Assembly: GCA_015680685.1 (NCBI GenBank)
Contig: MNCI01003467.1
Location: 773,577 to 837,576, forward strand
Origin: Gnetum montanum
Taxonomy: Eukaryota; Streptophyta; Gnetopsida; Gnetales; Gnetaceae
DNA length: 64,000 nt
Direction: 5' to 3'
Shown here piece after piece: positions 44,723 to 56,603 of the stretch. The notes under the pieces were generated by a model. That model worked only from the letters and a program-made list of their open reading frames with translations, made no database searches and was not told the DNA's origin. The position numbers and the translations under genes are program-made. Numbering within the stretch: position 1 is the stretch's first letter; every line of letters starts with the position of its first letter.

Positions 44723-47700
44723 TCAAATGTAGTATGGCTTGAGGTACATGTGATTCATTGGATTTGCAAACTCCCTACCATCTATGTCTACCAATTTGAA
44801 GCCTCCATTCTCATAGGCTTTTGTGACTATGAATGGACCTTCCCAGTTTGCTGAAAACTTATTTGAATGCTCATAGACAGCTTTGAGGACTAGGTCCCCC
44901 TTTTTGATTGCTCGTTGATTTGGGTTGAACTAATGCTTTTTCCACTACTTGTCTTGATACCATTCGATACAACCTAGTGTCTGTGCACACTCTTCCTCTA
45001 GGGAGTCAAGGTCAATGATCCTTGACTAGTTGTTCTAGGCTTCATTTACAACGCTTGAAAGGATCATCCACAGTGATGGTACCTGCAATTCAAGAGGTAA
45101 CATTGCTTCAAATTTGTAAACTAAGCTATAGGGAGTCTTACCTATGATCGTTCTACATGTTGTACGGTAGGCCCATAGTATGTAGAGGATTTTCTCATGC
45201 CATCGCCTCTTGCTATTTATAAGCATCCTTTTAAGCAAGTTTATGATGTCCTTGTTTGTTGCCTCTGCCTGATCATTTGCCTTCGGGTAGTATGGCAACG
45301 AGAAGGATTGCTTAATGCCAAGGTTGCTACAAAAGGTTTTGGTTTCCGCACTACTAAACTATGGCCCATTGTCTATGACAATAGTCATGGGAAGACCAAA
45401 CCTTATTACTATGTTGTCTAAGATGAAGTGGCAAACCTATTGAGATGTAGTTTTCCTAAGGGGGATAGCCTCTACCCACTTTGTAAAGTACTCAGTGGTA
45501 GTGATGATGAAGCTATGCCCTATGGAAGACTTAGGCATTATGAGTCCTATGATATCTAGTGCACATCATTGGAATGGCCATGTGATCTGTGTAGGATGTA
45601 ACTCGGTAGGTGAAACATGCATAAAGTTGGCATGACATTGACACATATCACATGTTTTAACTTTAGCCAAGTAATTTCATTTCATGCAAGGCTCGTAATA
45701 CCCTAGGCATTTGATTTTAGCTACCATAGCCCCAGGAGCTATGTGTCCTCCACACAGTCCTTCATGGACTTCGTTAACGATTTTTCGTCCCTCCTCCCCA
45801 CCAACACATGTTAACAGTATCCCATCAAAGGAGTGTTTACACAAGGTACTATTTCCTACGAGGACATACTTCCATGCCCGCTTTTGGATTACATCATTTT
45901 GGGCAGATGTCAAGCCATGTGGGGGTTCACCATGTTGAAGGTAGGCCTTAACATTAGCATACCACTCTTGGGCATTGGTAGCGCTTACAGAGGTGACATG
46001 TACTACTTGGGTGATAGGGTCTGTGCATTCTATTATCACAATAGGTAAAGTTGCAAATAGGTGTGGTGGCACATTTAACGGTAGCATGGCCAAGGCATCG
46101 ACTATAGTGTTTTCATTGCATGCCACAAGCTAGATATCTATCATTGTGAACTGTTTCAGCAAGTTTTTGGCCAAATCACAATAAGGCTATAAGTGTGAAG
46201 CCTTATAGGCATAGATTTCAGTGATTTGGTTCACAACAAGTTGAGAATCGCCTCGAACTTCCAAATGTTGAATCTTTAATCACTGGGCTGCTAAAAGGCC
46301 CCTAAGAAGTCCTTCGTACTTAGCTACATTGTTCATACAAAGAAATCTGAAATGGTAAGCAACATGTTGAATGTCCTCCAAGGGGAACATAATGACAGTG
46401 GTAGCACTACTACCTCACATGGTTGAGGCACCATCGAAATGTAAAGTGGCCTCAAAGTGCAATGGCACAGGGTTGATACTGCTAATGTGTTCGTCGGGGA
46501 ATTCAGATTCTATGGTTTCCTGATCATCAACGGGTGAGATGGTAAGCTACATAGCTATGGCTTGTCCCTTCATCGATGTTTGGGTTACATAGTATAAATC
46601 GAATTCCACCGTTATCACTTTCCATCGAGCTATCCTACTACTATCATATAAGTTGTTCGTGATAGCCTGAAGCACGTTGCTTTTGCATATAATGTTGACT
46701 AGCTACGGAATAGGTAGTGTCTCCACTTTTTTAGCACAAATACTAAAGTAAGACAATTCCTTTCCACTTCATTGTATTTTGCTTCATAGTCTACCAAAGC
46801 ATGGCTTAAGTAATAGACTAGGATCTCAGAGTTGTCCAACCTTTTCTGGCATAACAGTGTTGTGATAGACATGTCCAAAGTGGCAAGGTAGATGTAGAAA
46901 GCTTATCCCTCTATGGTGGGTAAATAGTTGGGATCTGTAAAAGCTCTTTCTTCAAGTCATCGAAGGCTTGTTGACACTATGTTATCCACTCGAAGTTAAC
47001 CCCTTACTTTAGTAAGTGTTGGATGGGGTGTAACTTGTCGATCAACTTTGCTATAAACCTTCTAATGAACTATATTCTACCTTGCAACCCGCGTAATACT
47101 TTAAGGTTGGTAGGGGATGCTAGGTTAACAATGGCCTTAACTTTTTTAGGGTCCACTCGTATTCCTACCTCCGATACTACAAACCCTAGCATGCGCCCGA
47201 TTTTAACTCCAAACACATATTTCTTTGGGTTAAGGCATAAGTCATGCCTATGACAATGCTTAAGGACTACATCTAGATTGATGGGATGATCTGTAGCTAT
47301 CTTAGACTTAACTGCTATATCATCCACATAATTGTTGAGTCTCTCTATGAGGTAGTCACTAAATATGTAGGTCATGGCTCGTTGATAGGTTGCTCTAGGT
47401 ATTCTTTAGACCAAAGGGCATCATAGTGTAACAAAACATTTCCCAAGGGGTCATAAACGTAGTTGTCAACTGAAGCTCTGGATTGATGTGAATTTGATTG
47501 TAACCCAAGAACCCATCCATAAAGGATAATAAAGCATGACCACCCATAGTTTCAATAAGTTGGTCAATACTTGGCAACGGGAAGTCATCTTTCATTGTTG
47601 CTTTGTTCAGATCTCAGAAGTCTATACAGATTTGTATACCTCTAGTTTTCTTAGAGACTACAACGATGTTTGATACCCATTCTGAGTAATCAACCGCATG

Positions 47701-48202
47701 AATGAAACCTTCTTGGTATAGCTTAGTAATTTCGTCATGTATGGCTAGTGCAATTTTTGGTTTGATTTTCCAAGCCTTTTGTTTAACCGGTTTGATACAT
47801 GGGTCCAAGATAATGTTATGTTGTATTAACTGAGGGTCTAAGCTCGACATGTCATTATAAGACCATGCAAACACTTTAATGTTATCTTGGAGGACTTTAG
47901 ATACATCCTCTTGCATTTGTTGGTCAAGGAGGGAGCTAAGTTTTAGTGTCTTTACTTCCCCCCTGGATGTCTTTATTGGTACTCCAATGAGAGGGTCCTC
48001 GATTACATCCCCAACCTCTAAGTCTAAGGCTTGGACCAAATGATCGGGCCAATTTAGGGATGTTTCCAGGGACACTACAGTGTTATCAGTGGGTGATTCC
48101 CAGTCTATTGATTCTAGGTTTAAATGTCTTGCAAGCTTGCCATGAGGACTTGTCAAGGTTAGAAGTGAATGTAGATCATGCTGCATGGCCATTCTTTTCA
48201 AC
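44723..48202 (-). pseudogene. pol: T-3 pol: RT, RNase H, second RNase H, integrase; broken
   Basis: Entry after the acceptor TTATTGTGGCAG at 48203. RT: FMDGFLGYNQIHI, TMMPFGLKNT, YVDD at 47319-47330. The RNase H region (46900-46500) is frame-shifted. The second RNase H-like domain shows LHFDGAS, YEGLLRGL and RGDSQLVVNQI (about 46450-46170). The integrase keeps its zinc-binding residues (HEGLCGGH...CDMCQ) and the first Asp in ALDIIGLI, then IDNGP and DQAEATNKD. It ends NHMYLKPYYI with the stop at 44723-44725. Better preserved in integrase than T-1, worse in RNase H. Confidence 0.9.
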
Positions 48203-48329
48203 CTGCCACAATAAGAGAGAGCCAAGTCAAGTGATACTTGTTTGTAGCAATAACGCATAATAATAAATATTTGCAAAGTAACAATGGAACATGAAATGAT
48301 TGTTAACTATTCAGCCAATTTTGCAAGTT

Positions 48330-48790
48330 ACCAGTTTAAGGTCTTGGGGGACTGTGAACAAGTTTGAGTATGCAGGGGACATTAACTTTGGTAGTTTAAG
48401 GTCATGGTGGACTGGAACATTGCAAGATCTAGTTTAAAATATGAAATAGGTATTAAAGTTGCCAATTTAAGGTCATGGCAAACCATACTCATTCTACAAT
48501 GTACATCAAAAATGTCAATCAAGGTTGCTAGTTTAAGGTCTTAGCAGATCGTTAATTGGATGGAGTTTAGGAACTAAGGTTACTAGTTTAAGGTCTTTGC
48601 AAACCGTTAATAGGTGGGCTTTGTACAGGTTAGTAGTTTAAGGTCTTTATGGACCATTAACAAGTAGGCTCTGTAAAATGTCACTAGTTTAAGGTCTTTG
48701 TAGACCGTGCTACGTGGACTTTGTAAAATGTTACTAGTTTAAGGTCTTTGCAAACCGTTAACGGGTAGCATAAGCTTCGTAAATGTAGGT
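48330..48790 (-). repeat. Stem-loop minisatellite before T-3 pol
   Basis: About nine units of 45-60 bp on the plus strand with the core TAGTTTAAGGTCTTTGCAGA plus CC. Stems such as GGTCTTTATGGACC and GGTCTTTGTAGACC form the core. In element sense each reads GGTCT-loop-AGACC-TTAAACTAG. Confidence 0.75.
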
Positions 48791-48953
48791 TGCTAATTCA
48801 AGGTGGAACAAAATTTTTGGTTGGGCCCCACCTGTTATGCTGTGAACAATGGTACTACCCAAGAGTGGGATTGTGACATGAGAGTGCTATGCTATACGAG
48901 CATTCTACATTACTCAAGGTGCAAAAATGGCAAGTTCTTTTCACCGCTTCGGC

Positions 48954-48961
48954 TATAAATA
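48954..48961 (+). promoter_or_regulatory. Putative TATA box of the T-3 antisense gene
   Basis: GGCTATAAATAGGGG, about 75 bp upstream of the exon 1 ATG at 49035: a standard plant promoter geometry. Confidence 0.6.
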
Positions 48962-50050
48962 GGGGTTTACCCTTGGTAAACTTGTCATTTTTGTTATCAG
49001 AGCGTAGAGCCCACATCCAGAGCATAGCACAGTCATGCCGAGAGAGAGAGCGAATCAGCATAGCATAGTAGCTATCAAAGAATCTGATAGTAAAACAATG
49101 GCACCTAAAGGTGAACGTAAGCACCGAGGGTTTGTTAAGATGGACAAAGTAAAGGACACTTTGGAGCACCTATCTCAAGTGCACGTTGAAGTGCGGGAGG
49201 AGACTCCATCTACTCGGTAACTCACTACACTACCCTTATTTTTTAGAATATAGCAATCATTATGGTAATGAAATCTGCACCTTTTGCCATTGTTTTGGTT
49301 GCTGTTTTGGCTGCTATGCCGCCGCTATTCCTGGTTGGCCACCGCCACTATACGAACATTACGCTATAGCTACATGCGGTATCACCTTGACCGCCATTGT
49401 TGTGACTGCCTTGTCATGGGGGTTTGGGCAATTCTAAGTAGCTTAGCGCATGGTTAGCATAGCATGCCATCCTTAGGAGGGTTTGGCCATCTGCAAGATT
49501 TGACAAATGTGACACGTATTTAACATAGTTCTGCATGAATTATTTTGTACAGCCGAAGTATGGTTAGGATGGCTGTAGCACAGCAAGTTCTTACTTGTTT
49601 GCACTTTGTAATATTTTTATTACAGTATGCCAGTACATCATAAGGTTTTTAGGTTTGTCACATTGTTATGCTGTTGAATTTGCAATACCACTACGTTGCT
49701 GAGTTTTTTTCTTGTTAAGTTTGCCACGTTGCCATGCTTTTCATAGTAATCTATTGATTATATCATTTTATTATTGCACGCCTGCTTGTTCCTGTTCATT
49801 TGCCACATTACGTGTCATCTGAGTGTTGTTGCATTGTGTGAGGTTTCATGACTATGCTACACTGTGAGGCTTGTTTTGTTGTTGTTTATTTGTGTTTGTT
49901 CTTTTTTTTAGATTTTTATGACTATGAGATCATAGTATGCTACATGCAATGAAAATGTCATGCTACACTATACGTAATTAGAGGGTTACGCTATACTACG
50001 TGTAAAATTCGCTCGTACATAGTGCTAACATCTGATGCTTCATTACATAG

Positions 50051-50487
50051 GGTCATGTTGAAGCCCATCCTAATTGTCCTAGAGATTGTGGAAGTCCTGT
50101 GCTACCTTAGCACACCAGTGGTCAATGTCCCTCCTCCCCATGCACATGTGGAGCAGCAGGTAGTTTGGTTCTAAGAGGGTGCATGGGGCTTTCTTTAGTT
50201 CCTCCTCTGCCACTTTAGTATGATCGTTTGTTCATAGTTATCGGCCGAGACAGTAACCACAATCACAGAAACCTTGTTGCCTAGGGCAAACCAGGGTATT
50301 CTGAAATTTTTAACTGATGGGTCAATTGGGGGCCAGTAAGCAAAAGGTTCCAACCAGCATCCAAAAAGCCTGAGATGCTTAAGTTGGATTTTGGAGATGC
50401 TTGAGTATAAGTGCTACCACTTATACAACACGTTGTTCATTGCCCGTCACATGGGCACCTACTTGAAACCGTTTATTATGCCGGCAG
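50051..50487 (+). pseudogene. Antisense gene T-3, exon 2 (NIF-like HAD-fold domain)
   Basis: After ATTACATAG. First strand LIVLEIVEVL has Glu where the phosphatase Asp is expected, as in T-1. The fourth motif reads NTLFIARH, with AR in place of DD. Stops at the WF-EGAW, FL-FLL and CS-LSA positions. More diverged from typical NIF than the T-1 copies. Confidence 0.6.
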
Positions 50488-50969
50488 GTGAGTTCTACGA
50501 AGGTATTTTGTCATTGTGTGATCCATGCTACGCTAAGCACAAGTATTAACAGTGTATATGTGCATTTTTGTGTGTATTACTAGGTTTTTTTTTACAAGAG
50601 TGGTCTTCATGGTGATACCGATGCTTTGGCATTGGCACAGATGGCCCTACAAGAGTTTTCCTCTACTGGGAATGTGCACGCCAATGTAATAGGCTAATTT
50701 GGGGGTTAGTTTAGAACCTATCCAACCCAGTATTCCCAATTTTATGGGAAATGTAAAGAAACCAGTTGGTTGGATAGGGAATGGGCATCCCTTAGGCTGC
50801 TCACCATTGAAGACGTGTTGGTAGATCTCCCACCATTTCCTATGCCATTTAAACTTGGTATGCTAAACTATGAATTTTTTGTCGCATGTTCGAGTGATGT
50901 TCATTTTTTTTTTTTTGCTAAGCCCCATCCCCCTGCTTTTTTTTTTTTTTTTTTTGCAAACCATTTTAG

Positions 50970-52019
50970 TGGTAAAGAAATCCCAAGAGGTGACCGGGAT
51001 CACCTCTGGGCGTAATAAAACCAACCTCTTTTTCAAGTACGGGGAGGTGGAGGAGACCCAGTGTTGACTCTACAATGGTGCCCCAACCACGCTTGTCCAC
51101 AATATTCAGGAGGCTAGGCTTATGGATTTATTTTTGGTTATCAACCCGAACATCGTACCTGCCAAAATGCTTTCCCTAGTCGACTCCTTCTCCAAAAAGG
51201 TAGACAGCTTCTACACACGTGTTTATGGTGTGTGAGTGGTGTTTGACATCAATGATCAATTGTTCACAGATCTTTTCGGAGTCCCTTCTAATGGCCTCCA
51301 CATGGGAGAAAAATTTAAAAAAGATGCACATCACCAGGGGGACATTGAAAAGTGGTTAGGGGCGATGAAGAACCAAAAGGGGATCTACATTGACAAGGTC
51401 AAGCTATGGGTGGCCAAAATGGTTTACCATGTCTTCTGTGCCCGTGCCTTCCCCAAGCTGCTCTCCCAAGGAAAAATCATTGGAATTGAGCAAGCTTGGA
51501 TAATGAGGGATGTCATGGAAGAGGGGACCTGTTACAATTGGGCAAAACACCTTTGCAAAGTCATGCAAGCTAAAATGGTCAAGCTCCGCGAGAATCTTGA
51601 GTCCCGTTTTAACGTGCATCATGCCTTTTTCATAGCTTTCCTTCGACGTTTTATGGAATTCTTGGTAGTCTGCGAGAATGGGATCTAGGTACTACAAGAT
51701 CATAACTAGATTTCCAAACCGTGGATCTGCCAAGTCTTATGTACCCACCTGATCTCAGGACCCTCCAAAAGCTATTGGGGAGTCATTCTCAATGATGACT
51801 AGGCATCGGGTGGCATGCAACTTTCAGGCCTAGGATAACGTGTGGTGCACCCCATCATTACCACTGACAGTGTGACAAGGGGGGAATGCCTCATTGCAAA
51901 GATGGTGACCACCAAGTTGCAGCGCAATAGGTCCCTCCCAACCGAGGAATCTCCCTACACCAATGAAGAAAGAGGGAAGAAGCTGCGACTCAAACTTCAC
52001 AAAGTGCAGCCTCCGATTG
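50970..52019 (+). pseudogene. Antisense gene T-3, exon 4 (plant transposon-associated domain)
   Basis: After a long T-run and CATTTTAG. Contains an open stretch 51236-51688 with KVKLWVAKMVYHVFCARAFP, LLSQGKIIGIEQAWIMRDVM and RRFMEFLVVCENG. Ends LHKVQPPI with donor G/GTTAGT. About 1050 nt, against 1047 in T-1. Confidence 0.7.
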
Positions 52020-54019
52020 GTTAGTTTTTGTTTTGTTGTTTTCTTTCCTTTTTTTTCATTCAGTTAACGTTCTCTACGCTGTGTTATGCTAAGTAGTGTA
52101 GCGTAACTGCTTCAAGTTAATGTTATTTGCTTATTGCGACTATGCTTCATTAGCTAAGGAAGAAGGGGAAGAAGAGGTGGTGGCCCCTACAACAGGGACG
52201 ACTGACGAAAATGAAGGGGCTCTGACCACAAAGAAAAGGGCTTCGACTAATGAAGAAGGGGTCCCTACTATAGAGGAATGGGCCTCAGCAGGTGAGGAAG
52301 AGGACCTTGCTGATCAAGAGGAGGCCCCCGCGAACGAGGAGGAGGCCCTTGCTGATGAGGAAGAGGCTCCTAGTAATCAGGAAGAGGTCCCTGTTGACAA
52401 CCCTTTTGCATAGAGCAATTGAGTACCAGAGGGGCACATGAGCATCGAGGATGCTGCTATGCTATTGAGTTAGCTAGAAGGAGAGGGGCTCCATTTTGAT
52501 GCTAGTGAGTTTAGCAGCATATTTAACAGTGTGCCGATGGGTGACCCCCCCGCTATCACCCCTAAGGGTTTGCTAGGTAGGAGCTTTACACTATCATTTA
52601 TGCTATTCATCAGCCCTATTATGGTTCTCTCCACTTTAGCTAACACATTTTACCATGCATCTAGCATCATTGTTAATACCTCTGGCCCGTCCTCGATCTA
52701 CCTGTGACCATGGATCGAGACCCTTGACAAATTTACTTTCATGGAGGGGATGGTCGATGACATGATCAATCGTTTGAAGTAGATTGACCTGGAAGTGGGT
52801 AAGTCAAAATGCTATGCTAGACGCTCTAAATTGTTGTTGCTTTACCATGCCACTGTGACTAATGCATTTCTATGTGCGGTTGGCAACCTCTAATCTCAAG
52901 TGGGATCCTAGGCAAGCGGTGGAGGTCGACGTCATTCCTGAATTCCCACTAAAGGTGACCAAAGTACCTTGTTGTATATACGACGAAGCAAGCCAATGTG
53001 CGTTGTACTTGGCATGCTCCTCTTGGGAATGTAGGTGTGTGAATGAAGACCTCTGGAAACAGGTATAGAGGCTTGAGAAGGAGAAGGCCAGCCTAACCGT
53101 CGAGGTGGGACATCTCCGATCTAGGAATGAATTCCTGTTGGCCCAAGACATCAACGATGGTAGCTAGCACATGGCTATCATTGATTACGTAAGGTATTGG
53201 ATAGTCGTGCGTTGCAACAATGAGGCCACTCATGAGATAATAGAACATCGCATGCAAATGGACCTGTTAGCCCAGAAGAATCAAGACTAGAAGGACTATA
53301 GTGCAAAAGTTTATGAGTGGGGACAGGCATATAAAAATCATAAACATATGTATAAACTAGAATGAGCCACCTATCGTAACCAATATTCAGATGCCTCTAT
53401 CAAGTTGCATACTCATAAAGTATTTCTTGAAATTATTGGTGCTTCTGGGGCTTACGACAAGTTCATGCAATAGGTGATAGTGAGTGAATCTCCTGAAAGG
53501 GAAGTGACCTTTCCTACGGGTGAGACCACCACTGCTGCCTTTTCTCTAAGGCTACCGAGATGGACAACCATAGAGAAGAAGAAAGTTGCTGCAAGCACTG
53601 ATTTGGGTGACAAGAATTGGGCCAATATCATTGAAGAAGAGATCTTGCAACATTTGGTGGTACGCCTAGATTGGATACCCCCCGAAACAGACGTAGGGCC
53701 ATCTTGGGTCAGTTACCTTTTAGTGTAGTGATAATTTATTTTATTCAAGTCTTTATGGTGAATTTAACTCACTACATTTTCTTTATGGTACAGAATCTAG
53801 ATGAAAACATAGGACCTAATAAAGCAGGGAATGATGCAGTGGGTGAAGGATCATAACATAGCAGCTAAACATTTTATTTGAATTTCTAGAAAGAATGTTA
53901 CAAACATTATTAATTTATAAAAGAAAAAATGGAATAAGAAAAGATTTATTTTCCTTTTTTTATGTGTTGTATTTATTTTTATTTTATTTTATTCCTTTTT
54001 TATGCATTAAATTCGTTAG

Positions 54020-54240
54020 GAGCATCTTGTTTTAGTTTTAGGCCATTTCAGGCCATCGCTAGTTTTAGGCCATTTTGGGCCATCGTTAGTTTTAAGCCAT
54101 TTTGGGCTGTCACTAGTTTTAGACCATTTCAGGCTATCCTTAGTTTTAGTCCATTTTAGGCCATTGGTAATTTTAAGCCATTTCAGGTTGTTGGATGATG
54201 GTAAGGAAAAATTTTGCTAGTTTTAGGCCTTAGCGGGCTG
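54020..54240 (-). repeat. 30-bp stem-loop minisatellite after T-3 gag-pro
   Basis: Six to seven units TTAGTTTTAGGCCATTTCAG plus GCCATCGC on the plus strand. GGCC-ATTTCA-GGCC and GGCC-ATTTTG-GGCC stems. In element sense GGCC-loop-GGCC-TAAAACTA. Confidence 0.8.
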
Positions 54241-54408
54241 TGGTGTAATGTAAATAGTGGATGTGGTGTGAATGGTTTAAAGAATGAGTTAAACACTTAG
54301 CTTAATCAAAAAAATATGAAGCCAACAAAGAATAAACGTATGATAAGCATTAGTTGCATTGGAAGCAGTGGAGTAGCTATGCTACGTAGGTAATGATTAT
54401 TCTCACAA

Positions 54409-55930
54409 CTACTTCTTAATCCATCGTGGGCTTGGCCATGGGTAAGGCCGAGGGGCTTTATTGCAGTATTCTTCTATGTCATTATCTACCACTTGAAAAG
54501 GCAACTCGGCCCACATCGTTTTGTTTTCTGAGCCGGTGTTTTGGGCCAGCTCATTTGCCAAACAAGTCGCTTCAGTGAAGATGGGAGCTTCGTTCTCAGA
54601 GGTTATGACCTCTGAACCTTGCTCCATATCAACGTTGTTTATCACCTGGGTTCCCACTTCATCATCGTGGATCACCACCTCCTTGCCTATGTAAGGTAGG
54701 TGGATTTCTTAATGTATGGGTGAAGAGACAACCCTGAGTTGGGCTAACCACGACCTCCCCAAGATCAGGTTAAACCCAGGCATTTCTTCTACCATGATGA
54801 ATGTTGCATTTGTGGGGAACTGGTCCCCTACCACAAAGTTAATGTGGACAGTGCCTTTCACCATCACCCACACTCCATTGAATGACTTCAGACATGATGT
54901 TGTAGTGGGTTTGATTTGGTCCACCAAACCCAGTTTATCCACTATGGGGAATGGGATGACATTTGTAGCAACCCCATCATCAACGTGTACTCTTCAGATC
55001 TTATGTTGACCAACCCTAATTGCGATGAACAGGGGTGTTGTCATCGCCTGACCCTTTTCAGGGTCATTTTTAATAAACTCTTCAAGGAATGTCAACTGAG
55101 TTGACCGTAGTTCTTTGAGTACAAAAGGAAGCATGACCTCATGCATTGCTTTCTCCTCTACCAGCATGTTTTTGTCCACTGGTATGGACGTTGACATGTG
55201 AACCAAGGCCTCATGGTGTGCAGTAGAGGACATTACCAGATCATATAGGCTTAAGGTTGTATTCTTTTGTTTCAGCACCTTTTTGACTTGAGTAAGAGCA
55301 TTTAAAAGGTTTTTTCCACTTTCTGGTTGTTTGTTGTCCTTTTCCTCCTCCATTCATCCTAGAAGATGAATTTCTTGAGGAGGAGCAGTTTCAGGTTTGG
55401 GGCTAGACCTTTTTGGGTGGGATGGTGACAATCATGTGGGCATAGTGGTGTTAACTGTTGCTGATGAGGGGGGTGTGGACATGAAGGATGAAGGGGTAGG
55501 CTTGGAAGGACCTGGGGCAAAACGTTCCTTGGTCGTTTCATCCTTCAAACGCTCTTCCTGTTTCCTTGAACTGGAAGGTTGTGATGCCATCTTATGTTGG
55601 CTTTGTGGGATGGGGATAGTTGAGTGTTTTGGCCCCCTAATGATGAACAGTGTTTGTGGTGTTAGTGTGGGTGGAAATGTAGTTTTGAATATGAAGGGTG
55701 TACGGGCAGATGTCCAAGGAGGAACCTTGAGAACAAATGATTGTTGCGATGTATTTTTTGTGACCATTGGTGTAATGTGAGCATAGGAACAGCTGGGCTA
55801 CTGGGGTCATTATGGTAGAAATTTGTTGGCACATTTGGCCATTTCATGGAGCAGGCTTTGAAAGGGTATTCCATTTATCATCCGTTGTGTGTTGTGTGTT
55901 CATTTAAGAGAGAGAGAGATAATCTACCTA
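54409..55930 (-). pseudogene. gag-pro: T-3 gag C-part and protease, broken
   Basis: From a decayed knuckle region near 55930 (SLK-stop-T..QRMIN against the T-1 TLKQDIQWMID) through a Ser/Pro/Thr linker (55432-55767) to a protease with HVDDGVATNVIP near 54974-54990 and FNLILGRSWLAQLRVVSSPIH. It then gives MEQGSEVITSE as in T-1 DTDQGSEVKF. It ends at 54409. The capsid domain expected upstream is absent and its place is taken by 55930-59300. Confidence 0.8.
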
Positions 55931-56603
55931 TAATGTCCAAAAGTTTAACATTGAATTTTTGAGGCAACAGATGGTGAAAATATGAAATTTTACTGCACTA
56001 GTATTCTTAGAGATGATGAAGAAGACTGTGCATATGGCTTGCTGAAGCAAAGAAGGTTCAAAGTACAACTTTGAGATGTTAGATTATCAGTTTGTTAAAC
56101 CAAGGAACTATACATGCTCATCTAGTGCTGAATACTTTGTTAATTTTGTTTGGAGTCATCCACCATAAAACAAAACATGTGCAGGAAGTTCAATAAAAAA
56201 TAATAATAAATACATTGATTCCAAGGAACAGCCAACAAATAGAGTAAAAGATTTCAAAGATGATCCACCTGCCTCAATTTTCAGTAATCTGAATCCATGG
56301 AATTTTTAGAAAATTTCTCTTAACATTACGTGGAAAATGAATTATCCAAAGATGAAAAAAAAACATTATTAGAGATACAGCAAATTCATTTTTCTCCAGA
56401 CTCCTGGATGATGAGTAATGGTATCAAGATTATGAGCCTCTTATAATTAAATGTCCCTACTATTCTGCGGGACTTAAATGTCCGAGTGTTTTTTAAATAT
56501 GGTCAGTGGTTTACAAAAACATGTAATGGACTCTGGCGGAAAATAAAGAAGGAGGAGGAGGATTTTGTTTTTGTTTTTATTGGTGTTGGCAGTGGAATAC
56601 ACC

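Larger units (their letters stand above)
49035..53856 (+). pseudogene. Antisense eight-exon gene in the T-3 gap between pro and pol (broken)
   Basis: Exons as read: 49035-49216, 50051-50487, 50583-50857, 50970-52019, 52154-52576, about 52665-52798, about 52862-53692, 53794-53856. It is the same gene as in T-1: exon 1 starts MPRERANQHS and ends in phase 2; exon 2 has LKPILIVLEIVEVL and YNTLFIARHMGTYLKPF; exon 3 has DALALAQMALQEF; exon 4 has DINDQLFTDLFGVPSNGL and FLRRFMEFLVVC; exon 5 is acidic; exon 7 has LKWDPRQAVEV and YEWGQAYKNHKHMYK; exon 8 ends NDAVGEGS. Phases agree with T-1 at exons 1, 3, 4, 6 and 7. Exons 2 and 5 appear one base off, probably small indels (the T-run at 50583 is suspect). 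Many TAG/TGA stops. Confidence 0.8.

Noticed and set aside
49035-53856. A free-standing host gene into which T-3 inserted
   Set aside because: The same gene, in the same place and orientation between pro and pol, occurs in T-1, so it belongs to the element.
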